Of a stretch of DNA of 64,000 nt, positions 10,736 to 22,442 are shown piece by piece (the first letter of the stretch is position 1; every line of letters starts with the position of its first letter). Under the pieces are notes generated by a model. It saw nothing but the letters and a program-made list of their open reading frames with translations. It was not told where the DNA came from and searched no databases. Source of the DNA: Ochotona curzoniae (taxonomy: Eukaryota; Chordata; Mammalia; Lagomorpha; Ochotonidae). The translations under genes were made by a program, and so were the position numbers. The stretch spans positions 74,132,501-74,196,500 of the forward strand of contig NW_024466599.1 in assembly GCF_017591425.1 (NCBI RefSeq), written 5' to 3'.

Positions 10736-11437
10736 AAGAGAGTTTAAAATGATGTAAGTCATATCAAAGATTCGCTGAGACGATAAGGTAATACAACCCT
10801 TGGATAAGTGAAGAATAACGATGCCTACAGAACAAATTGAAGAAATGAACCTGCAGTCACTTCATCTCACGAGGATAGCTTTCATTTGGCTAGGAACTTC
10901 TGATTGAAAAATTTCTGAATCTGACCTAGAGTTTGGACATCACAGTTCCTTCGTCAAAACAATTTGGCTAAGCAAAATCCTGGGCAAATTCTGTTTCAAA
11001 TTCCCCTAGCTTCCTCGGGAGCCATCAATTTAAGCTACCTTCTGTCTGAATTTCCCCTGCCAACAATTTGCTGCTTGATCATTGTTTCCAATTGCTAAAG
11101 TGACCCTTAACTAGGGCTGCTGGAGAATTCCCTGGATCCCTCAAAGCAATGGAGAGATCCTAGAACAGTGGGATTTCTTTACAGGCCTCGTGTGAATGCT
11201 TAGGTAGTCACATTTTCTCCTGCCCTAAATAGGCGCTCGGTATGTGACATCAAGGGGTGAGATATTCCACATCAAAACAAGCTGCTGCCCATAAAGACCC
11301 ATGTGTCCTGCTAAAGGCTGTCCTTTATAGCCTTCAAAAGTGACACTTTCTCAGCTTTATTCTCTCTCAGGAATGTTGTAGGAGAAATCTGTGCTGGCCA
11401 GAAAAGGATATCATCTATGTGCATATGCAATAGTCTC
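10736..11437. other. Unannotated unique-looking stretch
   Basis: About 700 bp with no recognisable repeat and no frame above 60 codons. Confidence 0.4.
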
Positions 11438-11935
11438 CTCTTAACCTTGAAGGATATGGTCTAAAATCCCTGAGGAATACTGGACAGTCCAAGGACTGGA
11501 TGTGGGTAGTACCAAGCCCTATAAATATTGTTGGGTTTGTTTTGTATATTTACATCTATAACAAAACTTCATATCTTCCTTAAAAGGAATAACTTTATAG
11601 CCTCTCCATGGTGGTCTGAATTACCAGCATCGTACTCACACTTTCATGCCATTATTAAGTAAAATATAGATTACTGGACCATTAACAGTGAGATCTGACC
11701 ACAATGAATTTGATAACCCTGATGACTACTAAGTGACTTGTAGGCAAGTAGCATGCACACGGATGACTTATGTCCTGGGTGGGACAAAACAGAAAGACAT
11801 GAGATTCCAGAATACCACTCAGAGAATGACATCAATTTGACATTTGCGAATTGGTTATTTATTTATGCAAATTTCCATTTAACATTTTCAGAACACCATT
11901 GACTGCAGGTAGCTGAATCTGTGGATCACTGGATG
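11438..11935 (+). mobile_element. Tigger-type DNA transposon relic (Tigger7/MER44-like)
   Basis: The right part follows a known non-autonomous Tigger pattern: 'tttgataaccctgatgacta', 'gtgacttgtaggcaagtagc', 'gtcctgggtgggacaaaac', 'catttaacattttcagaaca', 'ttgactgcaggtagctgaat' and 'ctgtggatcactgga'. The left part (11438-11640) is less certain. It is non-coding and long inactive. The exact family name is from memory. Confidence 0.55.
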
Positions 11936-11945
11936 GCTACCAACT

Positions 11946-12274
11946 TTTTTAAAGATGTATTTTAATTATTTAAAAAGCAAAGTTACAAGCAAAAAGGAAA
12001 GAGAGAAAGAATCTTCCATCCACTGATTCACTCCTCAACTGATGGCAACAGGCAGGAGTAGGCCAAGCCAAAACCAGAAGGCAGGAATTCCACTCAAGTA
12101 CCCCACATGAATACCAGGACTTCAACTACATGGACACAGACTCTGCTGCTTTCCCAGGTACATTTAATAGGGAGCTTAAACAGGAAAGGAACAACTGGGA
12201 CTTGAACACATGCTTGTAAGTGATGTCAGCACGTTACGTGGCAGCTTAAGCCATTGTATCACAGCACCAGCCCC
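11946..12274 (-). mobile_element. CSINE, minus
   Basis: Reverse tail 'aaagatgtattttaattatt', then 'aatcttccatccactgattc', 'ccccacatgaataccagg', 'cttgaacacatgc' and the head 'tatcacagcaccagcccc'. It lies directly at the right end of the Tigger relic. Confidence 0.85.
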
Positions 12275-12574
12275 TAGAATTATCACCTTCAGGATGAAAC
12301 TCGGGAACGACACTCTGACTCTTGTACCAAAAGCGAAAGTGAGTAATGCAGAGAAAGGACTCATTTGCTCATTCTTGCACCTGCGTTGTAGTGATTCTAT
12401 CAAGGTCTCTGCTGCCCAGTTTCTCAGGGTTTTCTCAAGTGATGGAGGAATGTTACAGTCAACCCCAGTGAAAATCAGCAAGAGAAGCTGGGTTTTTGTT
12501 GTTGTTGTTTTAACTCATATCATGAGAGTTCAGAAAGAGCATTTATGTGTGCTGATATGTGTAGCAGCACGTAC

Positions 12575-12720
12575 TCATTCATGAATGTATTCATTCAACA
12601 TCTGTGAATATCTTCTATATACCAGACACCACTAAAACTCTGGGGACCACGCAACAAGCAGAACTAGATGTCGGCTCTGGGAGGACCTGATGGATCAAAG
12701 GAACAGACATGCGCACGCAC
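12575..12720 (-). mobile_element. L2 LINE 3' end, antisense
   Basis: The plus strand gives the reverse of the classic L2 terminus: 'attcattcaacatctgtgaa', 'tcttctatataccagacacc', 'tctggggaccacgcaacaag'. This family was active before the placental radiation. Confidence 0.65.
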
Positions 12721-13831
12721 ACCTCACTGAAACGCGATGATTGGGATACAATCTCCCTGCTATGAAAGGACAGTGCAAATAGCGACAACTGTCCAGGTGA
12801 CATCAGGTCATGCTCCAATGGAGTGTGATATCTGAGTTACACTCAAATGTGTTTCACATCCTTAGAATCACTTCAGTTGAAGAAAAGGAAATACATTTGT
12901 AATTGTTTTTTTTTTTAATTTCAGTTGATAAATGTAAGCACGTATAGCTGGATCAATATAAAACCCACCATAGAATCACAACTTACAGATTTAAAATATC
13001 ACAAAAAATGCTTCAGTTACCCAAATCTTAATGTTTAATAGAAAATCATATGACGTAAATAAGGAAAAGGCCTATTGAATCATTTCAAACTGAATTTGTT
13101 TTCTGGTTAAGAGTGTTGATCATCCACAAACATGGAATATAAATGCATGCATATGCCTCTTCATTCAAACTCCAAACTGAAAAGTTCAATAAAGAGACTT
13201 AAAATGATATTCTACAAACATTTCTTATTGAAAAGCATTGCATCCCTAATGCTGAAAGTATATTATCATGATTAAAGCCCTCATGGTTTACCATAAGATC
13301 AGATGAATAAAAAGCCAACATTAAAAGTCATGGGACTTTGAAGGGCTTTAGTAAATATTTAGATGAGATTAAATTCACTAGAGTGTTAGTGCTATAATAG
13401 TTGACTACATAGAGATTCCCTGAAAACCCAGTGTTGCAATATTTAATCAACTGTACCTGAACCTTTCTCCTGTTTTGCCCACATTCTCACCCCAGCTCCA
13501 TGGAAGGCCACCCAATGCAAAATGGTCACTATATTGGATTTCTCATTCTTGGAATCATCACAGAATACTCACCAGCACATATAATCTGAAGGGATTGAGG
13601 GGAAACAAAAAACAGACTCAGTTCGTGCTGTTAGGTGCTTATAGTAGAGGTTACTTATGTGACCCTGAAATGTGTGTGATTTCTCCCAGCAGCGAGCAAG
13701 CAAGCGATTCTGCCTTAGACATCAGCATCTTGACCTCTAATTCAATTTACTTCTGACATGTCAATCTGCAGATAGGATCAGCCCTCACCAGACCTCCAGA
13801 ATATGCTGTCAGGCGACGTTCCCACAATCCT
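12721..13831. other. Unannotated AT-rich stretch
   Basis: No repeat was recognised over 1.1 kb apart from a T10 run near 12907. The part 12900-13450 contains several plausible homeodomain-type words but no stronger signal. A 93-codon frame (13475-13756) has no family resemblance. Confidence 0.4.
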
Positions 13832-14035
13832 CTCCTTGGATTGGATTAATTTGCTTGAGATGCCCACAGAGGCCTGGGAAACACTAATGTTTACTATTTT
13901 TTCACGAAAGAGATTTCAAGTAGTGCAACTAAAAACGTGAAGGAAATACACAGGTGAGCCCCAGAAGGGTCCCAAGCAAAGGATTCCCCACGTCAAAGAC
14001 TGGAATGATGCTAAGGTTCCCTCCTGTATGCATCT
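13832..14035. mobile_element. Old mammalian interspersed repeat, copy A (name uncertain)
   Basis: It opens with 'ttggattggattaatttgct', then 'gcctgggaaacactaatgt' and 'agaagggtcccaagcaaagg'. The same family appears at 26225-26790. I recognise the consensus as a common old mammalian retroelement, probably LTR-derived, but cannot name it. Confidence 0.45.
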
Positions 14036-14089
14036 CTTAGGTCTGTTGATTATGATTCCAAAACACAATCCAAATGTCTTTGTGTATTC

Positions 14090-14590
14090 TCAGCTCTACT
14101 ACTTTGAATCAACTTCTACTATATTACATTATTACTTCCTAATGCATTTCAGATTCAGCTCCAGTATTCACCAAGTAGCCTTTATAGAACATAAATAAAA
14201 TCACTCATTCCCTTTGCTCAAAGCACTCTAGTCTCCTCCAGACTCTCACGCACGATCTGTGAGGATGCAGATAATTGAAATCCTGTTCTCCAAGATGATG
14301 ACCCTTTTCCCCTTACAGTTGCAATGACTTCCCTGCTGTTCTGCAGACACACCACACACGCCCACATCTAGGCATCAGCATTCTATGTTCCTTCTGCACA
14401 AAATGTTTTTTTTTTCCTCAGATAGCTCCAGATATTTCAAACTCACTTTCTTCAAATTTACGTTCAAACCATCTTAACCTAGAAATCCCAATATAAGCAA
14501 AGCACCCCAGCACTCTCCAACCTTCATCATTCCATACCTTGACTTTGTTATTTTTACGTATTATTCTAATCAGTTATCATACAGTGGAAG
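14090..14590 (+). mobile_element. L2 LINE 3' region, plus
   Basis: Landmarks follow L2 order: 'cctttgctcaaagcactcta', 'gttgcaatgacttccctgct', 'catctaggcatcagcattct', 'caaactcactttcttcaaat', and 'ccttgactttgttatt' near 14535. It is strongly diverged. Confidence 0.6.
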
Positions 14591-14619
14591 CTTTTAAAAA
14601 GAGGAGTTGTTTTTCAGAA

Positions 14620-15262
14620 CGCTAACACCTGCTGGTATGGATGTAGGGAGAAAGATACCCTGCTTCACTCTTGCTGGGAAGAAAGGCCGGTACAACCACT
14701 ATTAAAAAGAATGAAATTCTACCATCTGCAATCAAATGGTCCCAACTAGAGACCACTATGTTCAGTGGAATAAACCAATCCCAAAAGGACAAATATCAAC
14801 TGTTCTCTCTGATATAAGGAAATCTTAAGGTAAAATACAATATCAATAGATATATAAGTAAATATGTAATTACATATATTTATCCAGAGGAACTGTATAA
14901 TGGAGGCAAGTATACTGTGAAGATTCTTTGCAGTATACCTCTCTACTTCCAAATCAAACAATAACTCCCAAAGAAACTGCTCAGTATATCTTGACAATAG
15001 GATGCTGAACTTTCTGCCATTGTCTAAACCTAGAATTTCATGATGCACTTGGAGAAAAGAATGCTGGAGTTGTAACTGTTGGTGAAGGATCATACTATTG
15101 TTACAATAGAGGGGAGCTCAGTGGAGGAAGGGGAAGTCGCCAGAGTTCAATGGGAAATCCATGAGCCTAAGGAGCAAGACTTTTCCATTTTCTTCATAGA
15201 TGTGTGCATTGAGCTGCCATAGTTTTCGATAAATGAATATTATCTTTCCAAAAACACTACAA
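14620..15262 (+). mobile_element. L1 3' region (end of ORF2 plus 3' UTR), plus
   Basis: The left end resembles the last part of L1 ORF2: 'cctgctggtatggatgtag', 'taccctgcttcactcttgct', then a jump to 'aaaaagaatgaaattctacc' that implies an internal deletion of some hundreds of bases. It continues into 'gttctctctgatataagg' and a long 3' UTR with 'ttgacaataggatgctgaac', 'ggagttgtaactgttggtga' and 'aatgaatattatctttcc', ending in an A-rich stretch near 15262. The 115-codon minus frame here (14746-15093) is antisense noise. Confidence 0.7.
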
Positions 15263-15392
15263 AACAGAAATTTGGACTCTTCTTGGAATAGCTGATCACA
15301 TGTTCCCTAACCTTACAAAATCTATGAATACTATCTCAAAGACTTAACGTGGAAGAATTAAAAACTGTTAGAAGAAAAGAGAGGAGTAAATC

Positions 15393-15667
15393 CATAGTGC
15401 TTGGAGTGGCAAGATTGGCAGCGATTCATAACTGTTGAAATACCAAAACCACTTGAGCAAGAACCTCAGAGCATGCCCTCCATCTGGGACCTGGGGAGGG
15501 TGGAAAATTGGGTGGGCCTTCTCCCTTAGTACCTGCTTTTAAACATAAAGGAAACAATATGGAAAAAATAATAGTCTTACCCACTTTCCTGTAGCCCTTG
15601 AACATTTTTACTCTAATTAACTATGTAAACATTGTCAAAATATAATTTAAAAAAGGAAAGATACAAA
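15393..15667 (+). mobile_element. Short L1-like 3' end inserted in the old L1, with 18-bp duplication
   Basis: An 18-bp sequence AAAAGAGAGGAGTAAATC is present on both sides, at 15375-15392 and 15668-15685. Removing one copy and the 275 bp between restores continuous old-L1 ORF2 order. The insert ends in an A-rich tail (15640-15667) and has 'gacctggggaggg' and 'ctctaattaactatgtaaac' inside. It behaves like a severely 5'-truncated L1 3' UTR; the subfamily is unknown. Confidence 0.7.
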
Positions 15668-15905
15668 AAAAGAGAGGAGTAAATCATTCTGATCTCTTAA
15701 TTAACAATTATTTCAAAGATACGGCAGCAAAAATGCAAGAAGCTAAAGAAAATTTGACAAATTATACTTTGTAAAATTTAAAAACATTTGTTTCAAAGCA
15801 CATCACCGAGAAAGTAAACAGTGCAATGAGTCACGGAAAATATTTTCAAGTCATATCTGTGCTGGGAGACATATTCACAATATACAGAGCTAAAAATTCA
15901 GTTTT

Positions 15906-16227
15906 AGATTCATTTATTCACTTATTTATTTATTGGAAATTCAGAACCACAGTGAAGGAGAGGAGAGCAGGCTCTTCTGTCTGCTGATTGACTTGAAAAG
16001 CAGCTGAAAGAACAGAGCTGAGCCGACCTGAGGCCAGGAGCCAGGAGCTTCTTCCTGGTCTCCATGTGGGCGCAGGGTCCCAAGGCATTGGGCCATCCTC
16101 AACTGCTTTCCCAGGCTACAAACAGGGAGCTGGATGGGAAGCGGAGCAGCCGGGATACTAAGTGGCTCGCCCACCAGGGATCCCAGTGCATGTAAAGCGA
16201 GGACTTTAGCCACTGAGCCCAAACTAA
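15906..16227 (-). mobile_element. CSINE, minus, inside old L1
   Basis: Reverse tail 'cacttatttatttattggaa', then 'gccaggagccaggagcttct', 'tgggcgcagggtcccaaggc', 'aactgctttcccagg', 'gggatcccagtgcatg' and the head complement. The flanks share an imperfect duplication of about 10 bp (gctaaaaattc against actaaaaactc). Confidence 0.9.
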
Positions 16228-16893
16228 AAACTCGTACAATTCAACAACAACAAGACAGATAACCCAACTAAAATAGGTTAATAATTTAAAGAAAAATACT
16301 TCTCCAAAGAAGATAAGTAAGTGACAAATATCCAATACCTTTGTTCGTTACGGAAATACCAACCAAATCCGCAATGAGGTATCATTTTTTATCCGCTAAC
16401 CAACAACCAACTATTCTGCAGAATAGAGAGAAGTTATAGCTTTTGTATATAGGTAATGGAAATATCAAATGATATGGCAACCTTGGAAATTACTTTCAAA
16501 ATATTAAAAAAGACAGTTACCATATAACAACAATTTCACCCTCATAGTAGTATATATAAAATAATTAAAACATGTGTACACAACCCCTCTTCCTGAATGC
16601 TCATAGGAACGTCATCTGTGGATAAAGTACATCCATTCAAATGGATGCTCATTAATCAACACAAACGAAGAGGTGTTGGTGCATGGTACCACGTGACAAA
16701 TATTTAAAACATGGAGTGAAAGGAATCACTTACAAAAATTACTGCATGATTCCATCTTGTGAAATGTCCAGATAGGCAAATCAAGTCTATAGTGACAGGA
16801 AATAAGGTAGTGACTGCCTATGACGTGTTGGGTGTGTGTGTTGGAGATGAGGGCTCTATAGATAAATCGGAGCTGATCATTAAAGACTAAAAA

Positions 16894-17234
16894 AATCCCG
16901 GATCTGTCACAGTAGCCTAAGGTCTGAAGTCCTCACTTTACACGCACCATAATCCCATATAGGTTCTAATCCCAGCAGCCCCACTTACCATCCAGCTCCC
17001 TGCTTGTGGCCTGGGAAAGCAGTCGAGGATGGCCCAAAGCCTTGGGACCCTCACCTGCGTGGGAGATTGGAAGAGGCTTCTGGCTCCTGGCTTCGGATCA
17101 GCCCAGCTCCGGCCATTGCCGCTGCTTGGAGAGTGAGTCATCAGATTGAAGATCTTCCTCTCTCTCTCCTCCTCTCTGTATATCTGACTTTTCAATAATT
17201 AAAAAAAAAAGAAAAGAAAAGAAATCTTTTTTAA
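16894..17234 (+). mobile_element. CSINE, young type, plus, inside old L1
   Basis: It contains 'aatcccatataggttctaat', 'ctgcttgtggcctgggaaag', 'ggatggcccaaagccttggg', 'tcctggcttcggatcagccc', 'gaagatcttcctctctctct' and an A-rich tail with GAAAA units. Perfect 12-bp duplications AAAGACTAAAAA lie at 16882-16893 and 17235-17246. Confidence 0.94.
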
Positions 17235-17394
17235 AAAGACTAAAAAGTTTCAGAGCTGGGTGATAAAAATGCTCTGAAGTTGATGGAGATAACGCTTGGA
17301 CCATGTTGCGAATACAGTATCTGTTATCTTTTAGTATTCCGGGTTATTGCCTCTTTGTCTGAAAGTGAAAATGAAAAAACAATGTACTGTATTC

Positions 17395-17470
17395 TGTTCA
17401 CCGTTATTCATATAGCTCCTAGACTACTGCCTGGCACACAATAGACACCCAATGAGCACAGATCAAAATA
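17395..17470 (+). mobile_element. L2 LINE terminus, plus
   Basis: 'tgttcaccgttattcatat', 'ctcctagactactgcctggc' and 'acacaatagacacccaatga' match the last 70 bp of L2. Confidence 0.65.
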
Positions 17471-17839
17471 AGTCATGTAAAAAGATTTACATAAGGAGTT
17501 TTGATGCAGATCAGCAGCAGTTCCTATGTGGCACACTGTGCATATGTGATTCTTATAATTTTAGTGACTTTGTACATAACCAATCAATCACGCTTATTAT
17601 GTAACAGCGATATTAATTATCTTCATGAAATCGGCATCGTTTTCAAAAGAATCCAACTATCAGAGAAACATCTGTCTCTCCTCTGTGATTTTTTTTCTTG
17701 TTTTAATTTCACTACTGAAAACAAAATGCCACTTACACTTACATTTTTTTCTTCAAAATTGGAAGATTTCACATTGCTCATGCAATGGAATATTGGGATC
17801 TCTCACTTAAGGCTTTTTTGTAGGTGCTGCCATTTCTGA

Positions 17840-17880
17840 CATATATATATATGTATATATATATATATGTATACATATAT
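17840..17880. repeat. (AT)n-rich microsatellite with ATGTAT interruptions
   Basis: Alternating TA with two GTA interruptions. Confidence 0.9.
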
Positions 17881-18804
17881 TTCCAGGGGGTTAGGTTGGC
17901 CTGAAAATACACTAACACTAAAACAACAAATAAAGTTTGGAAATTGTTGGCATGTTCAAAATACAAGCATGTGTTTCCCACTTGAGGTATCCCCCAATAG
18001 ATGTTCAGAGACCATTTTTCAAAACATAAGAATTTCTCAGTAATCATAAAATGTAAGTCATTTGAGTTACACTTACTGATTTGACAATAAATATCTGCAA
18101 GGCTCTGTTTTATTCAAGGCAGGTGTAAATGTTTCCTTTCCCTATAACCGGTAGAGCACACAAGAAAAATACAATAAAATCTATTTAATTGTTAACCAAC
18201 GGATAATAGATTTTGGAAAGTATTAAGGACTCGTGTTTTTAAATACTGTGCAAGCATGACAAGGTTTTGTAAAAGATGCACAAATGTTTATATTAAATGT
18301 GCGGTAATTGAGGAGAGCACAATCAAAGAATATTGTCATGTCTTGGTAGCTGTGAAAGATGGATTATTTCAAACAGAGTGGCTGTGTGGAAAGCTAGTGG
18401 TGTTTCAACATTCTGCGCTTTCCATCTAGGGCTGTCATGGTAAAGGAAATGTTTTTACCTGGGCTTTGGAAAGTGGCGAACTGGCCAATAGTTCCCGAAG
18501 TTCCTACAGATGCCATGGTGGTGATTGTGTATGTGTCACGTCAGTGGACAAGCATGACTTGAACTGATGCTTCACAACAAAGTTATCGTTCTATAAGAAT
18601 CTGGAGAGTATCTTGGGAGAATGAATTGAAACTAAATACTAACTCACATCAAAATATTTAGCATTTTGACATGAAAACTACTCCTTGCTAGCTGTTATCC
18701 TGCTGTTTCAGCCAACAGTCAAATCAAAACTAGAGAAGCTCTCAGTCATGTAGTCATGATAGATTCCAGAAACGGAAGAGGAAGAATGTATAGAATTCTG
18801 CTTT
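17881..18804. other. Unannotated unique-looking stretch
   Basis: No repeats recognised. Between 18290 and 18700 the sequence is neither simple nor repeat-like and includes isolated CpGs, so it may be conserved, but there is no direct evidence. No frame above 60 codons lies wholly in it. Confidence 0.4.
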
Positions 18805-19105
18805 GAGTTGAATGTGTCCCCCAACAATCATATATTATAAACTGAAACCTCCCGGGAAGTGGAACCTAATGCCAAAAGTTTATATTTTGGAAATTGCACT
18901 CTCACACACAGGCATGTTAATTTCATAAGGGGATACAGATTGTGAATCAGTCACTTTCAGTCTTGGATGCCTTCTTGATGATGGAGCAAGATTGACGCCC
19001 CCACGCCCTAGATTTCCCAACTTTCCATCAAAAGTCAATCTTTATTCTTTGTAAATTATTCCCTTTCCCTACCAGTAGCCCAAAAGCAGACTAGGACAAA
19101 ACCCT
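18805..19105 (+). mobile_element. MaLR-type LTR, degraded, plus
   Basis: It begins with 'gttgaatgtgtcccccaaca', typical for the 5' end of MST/MLT LTRs. It continues with 'ttatattttggaaattgca', 'atggagcaagattgacgcc' and 'tctttattctttgtaaatta', and ends 'agcagactaggacaaaac' like the family's 3' end. The middle is poorly preserved. Confidence 0.65.
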
Positions 19106-20384
19106 AGTCTTCCTCTCGAATTTGTCAAAAGAGCATACATTCCTCTGATTGAAAAAAAAAGCACTATTGTCGTTTGGAGCTGCTTATTTGGAAGTATGTC
19201 TTTAAGAGTGAGCTGTGTTCCTTGACTGCTTCATGCTTGCTCTGATGCTTAGGACTGAGTTGAGCAACCACTTGGGTTTGAGGGCATTTCTTTTGTCACA
19301 CCCTAATATCCTTCCCCCTGAGTTTCATGTTTTGCAACTACATTTTATCTCTTTTCACTGAAAGCCAGAACCCTCTGAAGTCACATCAGGAGCTTCAGCT
19401 CACATCTGTCTTGCAACGTTTGAAAGATTCCACCGAGTCTTTTCTTCGTGCCATTCCATATTTTGACATGAGGACACTGCTAAAATGATTCTCTATTTCA
19501 TTTTGCACCCCAGGCACCTGAAAATAACTTACCCTTCACTTGCCCGGTGTCCCTACAAAAAGAATGTTGGCTTAAACTGCCCACTTTCTCTACAGTTGGA
19601 TTCTCACCTGTCAAATACACGAAAGGAAGGTGACATCTCCCATCTGTGACCCTTGAATCTCCGTGCTTTATCCCACTCGTTTGTCTTATCTTCTAATGTT
19701 AATACTCCTCGCTCACCTTAGTGAACACGTTCATGTATCTTGTTCAATTTTCACTTGCACTGAACGTGCTTTTTATCATCTTCAGTGCTATGCTTACAAC
19801 TAAGTAAGGAGAGTTAAACCACAACAACAATAAAACTAAAATTGGAAAAAGAATGACTTCTTCCTTCAATTCACAGAAATTGAACGTCCAAATAGCAGGG
19901 ATTTCAAGAGGAAAAATTGAATCTCATAAAATGCCTTAATGTCAGGAGTATGCGGGGGGGGGGGGATGCCCCGACAGCAGATTGCCCTATCCTCTGATCT
20001 TCAAGGTCATGGCTATTCTAAATTCTAACAGCGTATATTCTCACTCAGACAACATTCCATTTTCATCTTTAGCCATAATGATGAGTTTTAACCATACATG
20101 CTTCTTTTCATATTAAATATTTCAATACTCACATTTGGAAGTCATTAAATCAATTTCAATTCTTTTACTTCTAATATTTCTGTGTGCTTTTATTTCATGC
20201 TTTTTAAAAGAATCTGCTTTGTGGTGGCAATATTACAATAAATAGATTTAATTTGTTAGCACTTACTGCAATAGCTGACTCATTTGTAATTAAATTTCCT
20301 GTAATTGTGACTGGCAATTTCTCATAATCCTGCTTTCTGTATATTTGACGAAGTCTTCTTTGTGCCCTTTAAGCATTTGTCTCA
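19106..20384. other. Unannotated stretch with G12 tract
   Basis: A G12 run lies at 19954-19965. The remaining DNA has no recognisable repeat. The segment 20040-20370 is AT-rich with words such as 'gtaattaaatttcctgtaat' that resemble homeodomain sites, a weak hint of a regulatory element. Confidence 0.4.
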
Positions 20385-20525
20385 ATGACGGCACAACGAA
20401 TGAAATGCCCATTTGCCATGAGGACAATCTTCGTTAAGGGAACTGATTTGAATCCTGCCTGCTCAACTTCCAATCCAACTTCCAGCTAATACACCTGTGA
20501 GGCACACAGGCGCTGGCCCATCTGC
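20385..20525 (+). mobile_element. Older CSINE fragment (5' part), plus
   Basis: 'caatccaacttccagctaat' and 'caggcgctggcccatctgc' mark the C-repeat body. The 3' half is missing. Confidence 0.55.
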
Positions 20526-20561
20526 TTCTACATCATCGTAAGTTTCATTATTGTTTTGCTT

Positions 20562-20945
20562 TTACATGTTTTCTTTATTTTGATCTTATTTGAAATGGTA
20601 GTGAAGCAGAGAAAGAAAAGAGAGATGATGATGATGATGAAAATGAAAGATAGATGATAGATAGATAGACAGACAGATAAAGATACAGACAGAAATCTTC
20701 CCGTTGCTGGTTCACTCTCCAAATGTGTGCAATAGTCAGGACTACGCCAGCTGAAACCAGGAGGCAGAAATTCAATCTCAGTGTCCAGTATGAAAGTTGC
20801 AGAGCCAGTTACTGGAGGTGTTGTCTCCACGGTGTGTGTGAACAGGACTCGGAAAGCAGCAGTGGAGCTACAACTCAAACCCAGCCACACTGACACAGCA
20901 AGTGCATCCCTGCCAAAGCCCTAACTACCAAGCCTAACACCTGAA
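20562..20945 (-). mobile_element. CSINE, minus, with expanded GAT/GATA microsatellite
   Basis: Reverse tail 'ttctttattttgatcttat', then a (GAT)n run (20623-20640) and (ATAG)n run (20648-20680) within the GA-rich part. Next come 'aaatcttcccgttgctggtt', 'agctgaaaccaggaggcag', and the head complement ending near 'taacacctg'. The tandem expansions explain the extra length. Confidence 0.8.
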
Positions 20946-21821
20946 ACAAGTATTTATTTTTAATCTAAAGAAATTTGCATTTTTAAATTACACATAGATA
21001 AATTTCATTTGGTGTACAAAGTTGTGCGGTGATTTTTGAACACAGTGTTGAACTATTAAGTTGAATGAACTTACCCATCTCCTAAAAATATGTATGAGAT
21101 TTAAAGATAATATTTAATCATAAGTAACTCAGGGATCAGTTATATTTATCATGCTGTGAAATTAATCTGACGAAGAAATCCAGGTAATTCTTCCTGTCTG
21201 AGGTTTTGTATCATTGGAGCTCCTTCTCTTGCTTCACCCTTACCCCCACTAGTCACATCACTCATTCAAGTCTCTGCTTCCATGTGTTTGTTGCTTTAGA
21301 AAACATACAAGTAAAACTCTAAGGTATTTTTCTTTCTTTTTGGTTTATTTCATGCAGCATACTGTTCTTCTATTACATCTACATAGTCACAAACAACAGA
21401 TTTTTACCTTTTTAAGGCTAAGCAATATTCTGTGTGTATATGTACACCAAAGGAATATTCATTCATCCTTTGATGAATGCTTAGGCGTTTGTGGAGCCAG
21501 ACCTTCTGCTGGCTTCGCTCTCTTCCATGAACTCTGGCTTCTGGGAGTTGTTCAGTCAAATTCCCTTGCACACGGATATCTATCTCTTCAATAATGTTTA
21601 CCAAAAAAGTTACCCTTTTAAATGGTATTTTCTGGGCACCATTGCAAAAAAATAAATAAATCAATTCACCAAAGAGGTGAGTCCATTTTATGCCAGTCTG
21701 TGGTATGATTTGAAATTAGGCAATGGGATACCTTCAGCTTTGTTCTGTGTGCTCATGATTACCAGGGCTGTTCAGAAATTTTAAAATTTTCTTATCTATA
21801 TATATGAAAAATTACAGAAAT

Positions 21822-22098
21822 GCAGTTGTGCTATAGTGAGTAAAGCCTCCAGCTGTGACATGGGGTCCCATATGCACACTAGTTCGAGACCCAGCCACTC
21901 CAGTTCCAATCAAGCTCCCGACCTGGGAAAGCAGTGAAATATGGTCCAAGTGTTTGGGCCCCAGACCAGGAAGAAGCATCCAGGTTTTGGCCTGATCCAG
22001 CCTCAGCGGGCATCTGGGAAGAGATTCAGCAGTTGAAGGCTCTCTTTCTGTATCACTCCCTCCCTCTCTGTATCTCTTTCAAACAAATCAATTCTGCA
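21822..22098 (+). mobile_element. CSINE, diverged, plus, inside old L1
   Basis: 'ggtcccatatgcacactagt' in the head, then 'aatcaagctcccgacctggg', 'caagtgtttgggccccagac', 'ctctttctgtatcactccct' and the end 'ctctttcaaacaaatc'. Confidence 0.85.
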
Positions 22099-22442
22099 TT
22101 GGAATTAAGAAAGGAGCCACACCGTTTCTTTAAATCACTTCAGACAGGATTTATATTAATTTTTCTAAGCAATGCATGCAGGCAATATTTTCATTCATTT
22201 TACCTTCTTAAATTTCTTTCACTAAAATTTTGTAATTTTATAGTTTTGACAGTGTATATCTTCTAGTTTGTGTTGTTTATTCTTAAGTATTTTCATTTTA
22301 GTAGCTATGATAAATACAATTGTTTCCTTCATCTGTTTTTTGAGAATTCATGTTTAGTGTAGAGAATGCTACTGAGTTTTGCATGTTGCCTTGTATCTTA
22401 TAAATTCACTGAATTTGTATATCAGCTCTAGATAAATGCTGG

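Larger units (their letters stand above)
15265..17330 (+). mobile_element. Old L1M element, ORF2 end and 3' UTR, plus, with three insertions
   Basis: ORF2-like pieces appear in the right order around the insertions. First is 'ttagaagaaaagagaggagt' at 15369, then 'aaaaacatttgtttcaaagc', 'gaaaatattttcaagtcata' and 'attcacaatatacagag'. After a SINE come 'ctcgtacaattcaacaacaa' and 'cttctccaaagaagataa', then 'ccatcttgtgaaatgtccag', and after a second SINE 'gggtgataaaaatgctctg'. Inserted elements are 15393-15667, 15906-16227 and 16894-17234. All reading frames are broken. Confidence 0.75.
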
